From Variovorax sp. (GTDB lineage: Bacteria > Pseudomonadota > Gammaproteobacteria > Burkholderiales > Burkholderiaceae_C), in the NCBI GenBank assembly GCA_017744285.1, contig JAGIBP010000036.1, positions 1-34,148 on the forward strand: DNA of 34,148 nucleotides, given 5' to 3'. Below, piece by piece: positions 18,740 to 26,154 of the stretch. The notes under the pieces were generated by a model, which saw nothing but the letters and a program-made list of their open reading frames with translations, did no database searches and was not told the origin of the DNA. Each line of letters starts with the position of its first letter. The stretch's first letter is position 1. The position numbers and the translations under genes were made by a program.

Positions 18740-19758
18740 GCAACATGCCTTCACGAACGGACCTGAACCGCCGCCACGCCTGCGCCTGCGCCTCGCTCTT
18801 CGCGCTGTGCGCGGGCGCCCTGCCGCTCGCCGCGTCGGCGGCCACGCCCTTTCCGGAGAAGGGCCGCACGATCCGCATCGTGCTCGGGCTCGCCGCGGGC
18901 GGCGCCTCCGATGCGCAGGCGCGCTTCGTCGCCAACAAGCTCGGCGAGGTGCTGCAGACGCCGGTGATCGTCGAGAACCGCCCGGGCGCTAGCTTCATCC
19001 TCGCGACCGAGGAAGTGATCCGCTCGGCGCCCGACGGCTACACCTTCATGTACGCGCCCTCGTCCGTCGTGGCGCAGAACCCGCAGACGCTGGCGCAGGT
19101 GCGCTACGACCCGTTCAAGGACCTGACGCCGATCTCGCTCGGCGCGCGCGGGCCGCTGGTGCTCACGGTGCATGCGAGCGTACCCGCGAAGAACGTGCAG
19201 GAGCTCGTCGCCTACATCAAGGCCAACCCCGGCAAGATGAGCTACGCCTCCTTCGGCACCGGGACTTCGTCGCACATCTACGGCGAGGCGTTTGCGCGAC
19301 AGGCCGGGCTCGACGTGGTGCACGTGCCCTACAAGGGCGGCGCGGATGCCGCGAAGGACTTCCTCGCGGGGCGCGTGCAGTACTACTTCGACGCCGCGCC
19401 CAATGCCATCCAGAACACGGCCACGGGCAAGGTCCGCATGCTCGCGGTGGCGGCGCCCAGGCGCAGCCCCATGCTGCCCGACGTGCCCACCATGGCCGAA
19501 CAGGGCGTGAAGGGCGTGGACATGGCGAGCTGGCTCGGCTTCTACGGACCGCCGCGCATGCCCGAGGACGTGGTCGCGAAGCTCAACGCGGCGCTGGCGC
19601 AGGTGCTCGCCATGCCGGCCACGCGCGACTTCTTCCGCCAGGGCGCCTACGAGGCCGAATCGTCGAGCCCGCAGGCCCTGGCCGCGCTGACGCGCTCCAC
19701 CTACGACGAGTGGGGCGACATCATCCGCAAGCTCGGGCTGACCAAGCAGTCGCAGTAG
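18736..19758 (+). CDS. Bug/TTT-family solute-binding protein, tandem copy 2
   Basis: This is a second Bug protein of 340 residues. Its signal peptide has a Cys/Ala-rich core (HACACASLFALCAGALPLAA) ending near SAATPFPEKG. It shares long blocks with copy 1, such as RVQY-F-D, GRGPLVL/ARGPLVL, SYASFG-GTSSHIYGEAF, PYKGG-DAAKD and MASWLGFYGP against LPSWLGFYGP. ATG 18736 overlaps the stop of copy 1 by four bases; ATG 18745 is also possible. The two binding proteins may cover related ligands or different concentrations. No membrane transporter genes follow, so they must use TctAB partners encoded elsewhere or act as sensors. Confidence 0.93.
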   Translation: MSNMPSRTDLNRRHACACASLFALCAGALPLAASAATPFPEKGRTIRIVLGLAAGGASDAQARFVANKLGEVLQTPVIVENRPGASFILATEEVIRSAPDGYTFMYAPSSVVAQNPQTLAQVRYDPFKDLTPISLGARGPLVLTVHASVPAKNVQELVAYIKANPGKMSYASFGTGTSSHIYGEAFARQAGLDVVHVPYKGGADAAKDFLAGRVQYYFDAAPNAIQNTATGKVRMLAVAAPRRSPMLPDVPTMAEQGVKGVDMASWLGFYGPPRMPEDVVAKLNAALAQVLAMPATRDFFRQGAYEAESSSPQALAALTRSTYDEWGDIIRKLGLTKQSQ

Positions 19759-19780
19759 CCGCGGCGCGGCTCGGCCGCCA

Positions 19781-20668
19781 TCACCGCGGCTCGGCGAGGA
19801 AGCGCAGCACCCGCGCGTTGACCTCGTCGGCGCGCTCGAACTGCACCCAGTGCCCGGCGCCATCGATCACCGCGCCCTCGCGCTGTGGATCGGCGGCGAC
19901 CAGTTGCGCCACCAGCGGACGCGAATCGGCGGTGACATCGTGCTCACCCCACACCATCAGCTGCCGCCCGCCGATGGTGTCCAGCGCCGCCTGCAGGCCG
20001 CCCGAGAGCGAGACCTCCTTGCTGCGAAAACGCGTGCCGTGGCACGAGATGTCGTGGATCGCGAAGGCCAGCGCGTCGATGGCCGCGCGCTCGTGCAGCA
20101 TCAGCGCCGCCAGGTTGTGCAAGAGCGCGGCGCGCTCCTCGTCGCGGTCCGCGGCGGCGCGCCAGTTGACCATCTCGACCGTCATGCGGCGCAAGGTGCC
20201 GTGGCCGCCGCTGCCCATCAGGACCAGGCGGCGGATTCGCCCGCGCCGCGCGCCGAGCTTGGACGCGATCAGGCCGCCGAAGGAGAAGCCGCCCAGGTCG
20301 ATCCGGGTTTCCACGCCCACGAGGCTGTCGAGCGTGGCGTGAAGGGTTTCGAGAAAGGGCTCGAGCGTCGAGCCGCCCGAGTCCGGCGCCGGCATCGCAT
20401 CGGAATCGTTGAAGCCCGGCATGTCGGGCAGCCACAGCGTGCGCCCGGCCGAGAGCGCCTCGATGTTGCGCAGCCAGTGCATCCAGCTGCCGTGGCCGCC
20501 GTGCAGCAGCACCAGCGGCGGCGCCGATGCGTCGTTGCCGAAGCGGCGCCAGCGCACCCGCACGCCCGCGTGCTCGACATCGTGGTGGGTGGCGAGCGCG
20601 TCGATGCGCTCGATCAGGCGAACGGCTTCGGCTTCCGCCTGCGGATTGAAAGTGGAGTAGTAAGGCAC
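19781..20668 (-). CDS. Alpha/beta hydrolase
   Basis: This 295-residue alpha/beta-hydrolase has an oxyanion-hole HGG motif (LVLLHGGHGSW), the nucleophile elbow GFSFGG (Ser129), an acid near MVWGEHD (Asp244) and His273 (GAGHWVQFE). Such proteins hydrolyse esters or C-C bonds of ring-cleavage products. It lies 28 bases after a LigB-type extradiol dioxygenase on the same strand, so a C-C hydrolase following ring cleavage is a reasonable guess. The start is GTG 20668, since no better ATG keeps the frame. It converges on the second Bug gene 22 bases away, with an 8-base inverted repeat across the gap (19757-19764 and 19784-19791) but no T-run. Confidence 0.88.
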   Translation of the reverse strand: MPYYSTFNPQAEAEAVRLIERIDALATHHDVEHAGVRVRWRRFGNDASAPPLVLLHGGHGSWMHWLRNIEALSAGRTLWLPDMPGFNDSDAMPAPDSGGSTLEPFLETLHATLDSLVGVETRIDLGGFSFGGLIASKLGARRGRIRRLVLMGSGGHGTLRRMTVEMVNWRAAADRDEERAALLHNLAALMLHERAAIDALAFAIHDISCHGTRFRSKEVSLSGGLQAALDTIGGRQLMVWGEHDVTADSRPLVAQLVAADPQREGAVIDGAGHWVQFERADEVNARVLRFLAEPR

Positions 20669-20696
20669 CGGCGCATTGTGACGCGCCGGCGGGTCG

Positions 20697-21512
20697 TCAG
20701 CCGAAGCGGAAGCTCGACACCGCGATGCCGCCCATGAAGTCGTCCTCGTGGTAGACGCGCTCGCCCGCGTCGTTCTCGGCCGCGCCGACGGCGACCATCA
20801 GCGGGATCAGGTGCTCCTCGCGCGGATGCGCGATGCGCGCGGCCGGCGCGGCCGACCATTGCAGCAGGCGCGCGTTGCGCGCGTCGCCGGTGGCGCCGAG
20901 CGTGGTGTCGCCCAGCCAGTCGTCGAAGGCCTTCGACACGTCGCGCGCCTGCGGGCCGAAGGCGCGCAGGTTGTGGTAGCTCAGGCCGCTGCCGACGATG
21001 AGCACGTTCTCGTCGCGCAGCGGCGCGATCGCGCGGCCCAGCGCGATGTGCTCGGCCGGATCGAGCCCGCGCCGCAGCGACAGCTGCACCACCGGCACGT
21101 CGGCCTTCGGGTAGATCGCGGCCATCGGCGAGAACATGCCGTGGTCGAAGCCGCGTTCGGAGTCGGTGCGCACCGGCAGCCCGGCGGCCTCGATCAGCGC
21201 ATGCACGCGGCGCGCGAGCTCGGGCGAGCCCGGCGCGTCGTAGTGCACCTGGTAGGTGTGGGCCGGGAAGCCGCCGTAGTCGTAGATCATCGGCGGGCGC
21301 GGGTTGCCCATCACGGTGAATGCGGGCTCCTCCCAGTGCGCGGACACCATCAGGATCGCGTCGGGCGTGCGGCCGATCTGGCGCGGCATGTCGGCCAGCG
21401 AGGCTTCGAGCCGGTCGTAGGTGGGGCCCATCTCCTTCTTCATCCACGGCCAGGGGCCGCCGCCGTGCGAGATGAAGTAGGTGGGAAGACGTGGTTGGGT
21501 GTTGTTGCTCAT
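20697..21512 (-). CDS. LigB/DODA-type class III extradiol dioxygenase (YgiD-like)
   Basis: The 271-residue protein matches the class III extradiol dioxygenases of the 4,5-DOPA dioxygenase (YgiD) group, which use a metal to open catechol-type rings. Histidines expected at the metal site are present: His16 (FISHGGGP), His59 (VSAHWE), His124 (GFDHGMF), His180 (SGLSYHNL) and His234 (EEHLIPL). The start at 21512 is decided by AAGGAG seven bases upstream. The hydrolase gene follows at once, and a LysR regulator is divergent with a dyad between. The true substrate (a catechol, DOPA-like or other diphenol) is not known. YgiD itself is annotated as a DOPA dioxygenase, but many relatives are uncharacterised. 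Confidence 0.9.
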   Translation of the reverse strand: MSNNTQPRLPTYFISHGGGPWPWMKKEMGPTYDRLEASLADMPRQIGRTPDAILMVSAHWEEPAFTVMGNPRPPMIYDYGGFPAHTYQVHYDAPGSPELARRVHALIEAAGLPVRTDSERGFDHGMFSPMAAIYPKADVPVVQLSLRRGLDPAEHIALGRAIAPLRDENVLIVGSGLSYHNLRAFGPQARDVSKAFDDWLGDTTLGATGDARNARLLQWSAAPAARIAHPREEHLIPLMVAVGAAENDAGERVYHEDDFMGGIAVSSFRFG

Positions 21513-21539
21513 GGATCGCTCCTTGGCATCCAGTCTAGA

Positions 21540-21558
21540 GATTTCCGGATAGGAAATC
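21540..21558. promoter_or_regulatory. Palindromic operator, probably for the divergent LysR regulator
   Basis: GATTTCC and GGAAATC form perfect 7-base arms around a 5-base centre. The element contains the T-N11-A pattern of LysR-type binding sites and lies in the 90-base gap between the dioxygenase start and the LysR gene start. A perfect 10-base palindrome CGATGCATCG at 21568-21577 is nearby. Confidence 0.6.
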
Positions 21559-21602
21559 GATAGGCTACGATGCATCGATTCGTTTCACCGCAGGAAATCA
21601 CC

Positions 21603-22490
21603 ATGGACCGCCTGACCAGTCTGCGCGTGTTCCGCGAGGTCGTCGAATCCGGCAGCTTCGCGGCCGCGGCCGGGCACCTCGGGATCTCGCCGCCCATGGC
21701 GAGCAAGCACGTGGCCCAGCTCGAGAAGTCGCTGGGCGCGCGCCTGCTGCACCGGTCGAGCCGGCACCTGAGCCTCACCGAGGCCGGGCAGGCCTGGTAC
21801 GAGCAGAGCGGCCGCGCGCTCGACCTGCTCGACGCCGCCGAAGCCGCCATCGGCCAGACCAGCGCCGCGCCGCGCGGGCAGCTCAAGGTCAGCGCGCCGG
21901 TGTGGTGCGCCACGCCGCGCTTCGCGCAGGTGCTCGCCGGCTACCGCGAACGCTATCCGGAGGTGGTGGTCGACATGCACCTGGAGAACCGCAAGGTCGA
22001 CCTCGCGGCCGAAGGCTACGACCTCGCCCTGCGCGCGACGCAGGAGCCCTCGCCCGCGCTCATCGCGCGCCCGCTGTGCCGCCTGCAGTTCCACCTGGTC
22101 GCCGCGCCCGGATGTCTCGCGCGCAGCGGCACGCCGGCCACGCCGGCCGAGCTCTCGAGGCTCGACGCCATCGTTCCGAGCTACGTGAACCTGGACGGCT
22201 ACGCCCTCAAGGGCCCGGGGGGACGGCAGGCGCCGCTGCGGCTGCAGGCGGTGATGAAGTCCGACGACACCAACCTGACGCTGCATGCGGTGCACGCGGG
22301 CATCGGCATCTCGTTCCTGCCCGAATGGCTGATCGCCGACGACCTGGCCGCCGGCCGGCTGGTGCGGCTGGTGCCCGAGTACGCGGCGCCGCCGGTCACG
22401 CTGTTCGCGGTGTACATGAGCCGGCAATACATGGCGCCCAAGCTGCGCAGCTTCATCGACTTCCTCGGCGGCACGCTCGGCGGCGCCTGA
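21603..22490 (+). CDS. LysR-family transcriptional regulator
   Basis: The 295-residue protein has an N-terminal winged helix-turn-helix (residues 1-60; MDRLTSLRVFREVVESGSFA, then SKHVAQLEKSLGARLLHRSSR) and a LysR substrate-binding domain (about 90-290). It is divergent from the extradiol dioxygenase and hydrolase pair, the classical position for a LysR regulator of these genes. The inverted repeat at 21540-21558 is a likely site for both autoregulation and activation. ATG 21603 is preferred; ATG 21570 would add an N-terminal extension not typical of the family. The group resembles the AaeR/DsdC-like LysR proteins with short linkers. The inducer is unknown. Confidence 0.94.
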   Translation: MDRLTSLRVFREVVESGSFAAAAGHLGISPPMASKHVAQLEKSLGARLLHRSSRHLSLTEAGQAWYEQSGRALDLLDAAEAAIGQTSAAPRGQLKVSAPVWCATPRFAQVLAGYRERYPEVVVDMHLENRKVDLAAEGYDLALRATQEPSPALIARPLCRLQFHLVAAPGCLARSGTPATPAELSRLDAIVPSYVNLDGYALKGPGGRQAPLRLQAVMKSDDTNLTLHAVHAGIGISFLPEWLIADDLAAGRLVRLVPEYAAPPVTLFAVYMSRQYMAPKLRSFIDFLGGTLGGA

Positions 22491-22562
22491 GCCGCTTAGC
22501 CCTCGATGCACACGCGGCGGCATGCGCCGGTACAGTCGGCCCCTCACCGGAGACCCTTCGCC

Positions 22563-24437
22563 TTGCTGTTTCGCTTCTTCGAAAAACGCCTCGACGCCTT
22601 CCCGCCCGCTGAACCCCTGCTGCCGCCGCACGGCCTGTTCGCCTTCGTGTGGTCGTGCACGCGCGGACTGCGCGGCACGATCGCGCTGATGGCGCTGCTC
22701 ACGGCCGCGATGTCGGCCTTCGAGGCGCTGCTGTTCGCGATCCTCGGGCGCATCGTCGACTGGCTCGGCGGCCAGGAACCCGCGCGCCTGTGGGAGGAAC
22801 GGGGCGCCACGCTGACGTGGCTCGGCGTCGCGCTGGTGGCGAGCATCGGCGTGGTCGCGCTGCAGACCATCGTCAAGCACCAGACGCTGGCGATCAACCT
22901 GCCGATGCGGCTGCGCTGGAACTTCCACCGGCTGATGCTCGGGCAGAGCATGGCCTTCTACCAGGACGAGTTCGCGGGCCGCATCACGGCCAAGGTCATG
23001 CAGACCGCGCTGGCGGTGCGCGACACGATCTTCGTGCTGGCCGACGTGCTGGTGGCGATGTGCGTGTACGTGGCGACGATGATCGTGCTCGCCGCGGTGC
23101 TCGACCGGCAGCTGATGCTGCCCTTCGTCGTGTGGCTCGCGCTCTACGTGGCGCAGCTGGCCTTCTTCGTGCCGCGCCTGGGGCAGGTCGGCAAGGCGCA
23201 GGCCGACGCGCGCGCGCTCATGACGGGCCGCGTGACCGATGCCTACACCAACATCGCGACCGTCAAGCTCTTTTCGCACGCGCACCGCGAAGCCGGCTTC
23301 GCGCGCGCGGCGATGCGCGAATTCATGCAGACCGGTTTCAGCCAGATGCGGCTGGTGAGCGCTTTCGAGATCACCAACCACACGCTCAGCATGGGCCTGA
23401 CCGCCGGCATGGCGGGCATGGGCCTGTGGCTGTGGTCGCAAGGCACGATCGGCGTCGGCGCGGTGGCCGCCGCGACCGCGATGGCGCTGCGGCTGCAGGG
23501 CATGTCGCACTGGATCATGTGGGAGATGACCAGCCTCTTCGAGAACATCGGCACCGTGCAGGACGGCATGAAGACACTCTCGCGCCCGCGCACCGTGGTC
23601 GACGCACCCGATGCGGCCGCGCTCTCGGTGCCGCGCGGCGAGATCCGCTTCGAGCACGTGAGCTTCCGCTACGGCGACGCGGGCCGGCGCGTGATCGACG
23701 ACCTCACGCTCACCGTCGCGCCAGGCGAGAAGATCGGCCTGGTCGGCCGCTCGGGCGCGGGCAAGTCGACCCTGGTGAACCTGCTGCTGCGCTTCCACGA
23801 CCTGGACGGCGGCCGCATCCTGGTCGACGGCCAGGACGTCGCGCACGTCACGCAGGACAGCCTGCGCGCCCACATCGGCATGGTCACGCAGGACACCTCG
23901 CTGATGCACCGTTCGGTCACCGACAACATCGCCTACGGCAAGCCCGAGGCGAGCGCGGCCGCGATCCAGGCCGCGGCCGAGCGGGCCGAGGCGCACGCCT
24001 TCATCCAGACGCTGGGCGACCCGGCCGGGCGCAAGGGCTACGAGGCGCACGTGGGCGAACGCGGCGTGAAGCTTTCGGGTGGGCAGCGCCAGCGCATCGC
24101 GATCGCGCGGGTGATGCTGAAGGACGCGCCGATCCTGCTGCTCGACGAAGCCACCAGCGCGCTCGACTCGGAGGTCGAGGCCGCGATCCAGGCCAGCCTC
24201 TACCGCCTGATGGAAGGCAAGACCGTGGTCGCGATCGCGCACCGCCTGTCGACCATCGCCGCGATGGACCGGCTGGTGGTGCTCGACAACGGCCGCGTGG
24301 TCGAGGAAGGCGACCACAAGACCCTGCTGGCCAAGGGCGGCCTTTACGCGCGGCTGTGGGCGCACCAGAGCGGCGGCTTTCTCGGTGACGGCAGCGAGGA
24401 CGAGGACACCGACCAGGCCGAGGCGCAGGCGGCCTGA
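22563..24437 (+). CDS. ABC transporter, fused membrane and ATP-binding domains (MsbA-like exporter)
   Basis: This is a half-transporter of 624 residues: a transmembrane domain at about residues 40-340 and an ATP-binding domain at about 360-600. Walker A is at residues 395-403 (GRSGAGKST), the signature LSGGQ at 504-508, Walker B at 524-529 (ILLLDE) and the H-loop His at 560. The family exports lipids, drugs or peptides as a homodimer. I choose TTG 22563, which has GGAG about 10 bases upstream and gives the usual MLFRFFEKRLDAFPP opening of this proteobacterial group. The more distant ATG 22506 is less likely. It is followed by a 24-residue membrane peptide gene and a strong terminator. The substrate cannot be told. 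Confidence 0.93.
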   Translation: MLFRFFEKRLDAFPPAEPLLPPHGLFAFVWSCTRGLRGTIALMALLTAAMSAFEALLFAILGRIVDWLGGQEPARLWEERGATLTWLGVALVASIGVVALQTIVKHQTLAINLPMRLRWNFHRLMLGQSMAFYQDEFAGRITAKVMQTALAVRDTIFVLADVLVAMCVYVATMIVLAAVLDRQLMLPFVVWLALYVAQLAFFVPRLGQVGKAQADARALMTGRVTDAYTNIATVKLFSHAHREAGFARAAMREFMQTGFSQMRLVSAFEITNHTLSMGLTAGMAGMGLWLWSQGTIGVGAVAAATAMALRLQGMSHWIMWEMTSLFENIGTVQDGMKTLSRPRTVVDAPDAAALSVPRGEIRFEHVSFRYGDAGRRVIDDLTLTVAPGEKIGLVGRSGAGKSTLVNLLLRFHDLDGGRILVDGQDVAHVTQDSLRAHIGMVTQDTSLMHRSVTDNIAYGKPEASAAAIQAAAERAEAHAFIQTLGDPAGRKGYEAHVGERGVKLSGGQRQRIAIARVMLKDAPILLLDEATSALDSEVEAAIQASLYRLMEGKTVVAIAHRLSTIAAMDRLVVLDNGRVVEEGDHKTLLAKGGLYARLWAHQSGGFLGDGSEDEDTDQAEAQAA

Positions 24438-24526
24438 AAGTCCTACAGCGGGCGTTGCACCCCGCCGACATCGACAGGGCGGCGCGATGGGCATTCTGGA
24501 ATCGTCTTCACAGAGGAGTTTGAACC

Positions 24527-24601
24527 GTGAATTCCATCATCTACATCATCGGTCTGGTCGTCGTGGTGGTCGCCATCCTGTCCTTCTTCGGTTTGAGGTA
24601 A
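24527..24601 (+). CDS. 24-residue single-span membrane peptide
   Basis: A GTG start with an AGGAG ribosome-binding site 8 bases upstream opens a 24-residue frame (MNSIIYIIGLVVVVVAILSF, then FGLR). It is one hydrophobic membrane helix with a basic C-terminal Arg. Ribosome-binding site, codon use and composition are those of a real small gene, not of a shadow. It lies between the ABC transporter and the terminator, so it may be co-transcribed with the transporter. Small single-span peptides often modulate membrane partners or stress responses. I believe similar peptides exist in related Comamonadaceae, but I could not search. Confidence 0.7.
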   Translation: MNSIIYIIGLVVVVVAILSFFGLR

Positions 24602-24675
24602 GGCACCCCCCGAGCCGCTTCGCGGCTCCCCCCTCTCTCGCCTTCGTTTCTCTCTTGCGCCTCGTGCTTCCATGA

Positions 24676-24697
24676 GGCCGCGCCCGCGGCCTTTTTT
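24676..24697 (+). terminator. Rho-independent terminator
   Basis: A GGCCGC stem, a 4-base GCCC loop and the complementary GCGGCC arm are followed directly by six T residues (24692-24697). The structure is a classical intrinsic terminator on the plus strand after the small membrane peptide gene. A second, T-less hairpin (GAGCCGC at 24612-24618, GCGGCTC at 24622-24628) lies just downstream of the peptide gene. Confidence 0.92.
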
Positions 24698-24780
24698 CGC
24701 TGCGACCACGGGCATAATTTCCGCTCCCCTCCGGCGTGCCGGAGTGCTCCGAGTCGTGAAAAAGAAAGCTGTCTGACCCC
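24698..24780 (+). promoter_or_regulatory. Promoter and leader region with hairpin before the DUF2868 gene
   Basis: CATAAT at 24713-24718 resembles a -10 box, but no -35 hexamer fits. A perfect 7-base hairpin follows (CTCCGGC at 24729-24735, GCCGGAG at 24738-24744). A 6-codon GTG frame (24756-24776) sits just before the GTG start at 24781. This may be an expression-control leader, but none of the parts matches a known riboswitch I recognise. Confidence 0.3.
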
Positions 24781-26154
24781 GTGGCGCCCCCCTCTTCGTT
24801 CCAGGACGCAACGCTCACCGAAGCGGTGCGGTTGATCGAAGAGGCCGGACCGCTCGACGACCCCGAGGCGCTGCGCGAAGCGGCGCGCCTCGCGCCCGAC
24901 CCCGCTGCCCGGATCGCCGAGCGCGCTCGCCTTCTCGCAGGGCGCACTGGGCTCACCGCCGAACTCTCCCGTGCGCGCGCCTGGGCGCCCTGGGTGCTGC
25001 TGGGGCTCGTGGCGGTCATCGTGATCGCCGGCCTTTCGCTGGCGGGCAACGTCCTCGGCGGCAGCGAGAGGCGCATCAACGTGGTGGTCGCGCTCGCGAG
25101 CCTGCTGGGCCTTCACCTGGTCACGCTGCTGCTGTGGCTGCTCGGGCTGATGGCGTCGCCCCGCGCCTTCAACACGTCCTTCGGCTGGATCTGGATGGCG
25201 CTCACCGCGCGGGTCGCCGGCGGCCGCCGCGGCCAGGTGCCCGTGCTGCTGCGCGCGGCCACGCGCCTGCTCGGGCAGGCGCGGCTGCTGCCCTGGGCGC
25301 TGGGTTTCGTGAGCCATGCCGTCTGGGCGCTGTCGTTCGCGGTCGTGATCGCCGCCCTCCTCTTCGCACTGGCGTTCCGCCACTACACGCTGGACTGGGA
25401 GACCACGATCCTCGATCCCTCCTTCTTCGTGCACGCCGTGCAATGGCTGGGCCACGTGCCGGCGCGCCTGGGCTTTCCGGTGCCGGACGCGGAAGCGGTG
25501 CTGTCGCCGCTCGCCGCGGCATCGGGGCAGCGCGACTGGGCCCTCTGGTTCACCGGCTGCATCGTGGTGTACGGCCTGCTGCCGCGCATGAGTTTCGGGC
25601 TGCTGTGCGCGGCCGTCTGGCGCATGCGCAGCAAGGCGCTCGCGCCCGACCTGTCGCTGCCCTATTACCGAAAGCTCATCGCGCGCTTCGATGCGCTGGC
25701 GCCGCCGCACATCGTCGATGCCGATCCAGGCCAGCCGCCGCATCCCGCGGCGCACGGCCTCGCGCCGGGCGACACGACCGAGACGCTCATGGCGGTCGGC
25801 TTCGAACTGCCCGACGAGCTGCCCTGGCCGCCCGCCGCGCTCGAAATGCTCGGCGCCCGCGCCATGCGCGTCGACGGCAGCGCCACGGCGCGCCGCCAAC
25901 TGCTCGACACGCTGGCCCGCCTGCGCCCGCGGCGCGTGCTGGTCGGCTGCCATGCGGGCTCCAGCCCCGACCGCGGCACCGAGCGCTTCCTGCGCGACGT
26001 GCTGGCGCTGTGCGGCGAGTGCCGCCTCTGGCTGATCGGCAACGCGCAGAACGACGAGGCGCGCGGGCGCTGGCACGCCTGGCTCGCCGATGCCGGCCTG
26101 GGCACGCTGACCGCCGGCGACGCGCTGGAGCCCATGCTCCACGACTGGACATGA
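24781..26154 (+). CDS. DUF2868 membrane protein
   Basis: This 457-residue protein of the DUF2868 family has four likely membrane helices at about residues 68-90, 100-124, 172-199 and 254-280. After the last helix a soluble C-terminal part (about 285-457) ends in a helix-strand pattern. The function is unknown. Its stop overlaps the start of the DUF3482 GTPase by ATGA, so the two are co-translated and probably form a membrane protein-GTPase pair. The GTG at 24781 is the only start that fits: the frame has a stop at 24757 and no Shine-Dalgarno is visible. Confidence 0.87.
   Translation: MAPPSSFQDATLTEAVRLIEEAGPLDDPEALREAARLAPDPAARIAERARLLAGRTGLTAELSRARAWAPWVLLGLVAVIVIAGLSLAGNVLGGSERRINVVVALASLLGLHLVTLLLWLLGLMASPRAFNTSFGWIWMALTARVAGGRRGQVPVLLRAATRLLGQARLLPWALGFVSHAVWALSFAVVIAALLFALAFRHYTLDWETTILDPSFFVHAVQWLGHVPARLGFPVPDAEAVLSPLAAASGQRDWALWFTGCIVVYGLLPRMSFGLLCAAVWRMRSKALAPDLSLPYYRKLIARFDALAPPHIVDADPGQPPHPAAHGLAPGDTTETLMAVGFELPDELPWPPAALEMLGARAMRVDGSATARRQLLDTLARLRPRRVLVGCHAGSSPDRGTERFLRDVLALCGECRLWLIGNAQNDEARGRWHAWLADAGLGTLTAGDALEPMLHDWT

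Noticed and set aside
21585..24494. 969-codon open frame on the minus strand over the LysR and ABC transporter genes
   Set aside because: It covers two strongly supported genes on the other strand and has His/Arg/Gln-rich composition with no motif.
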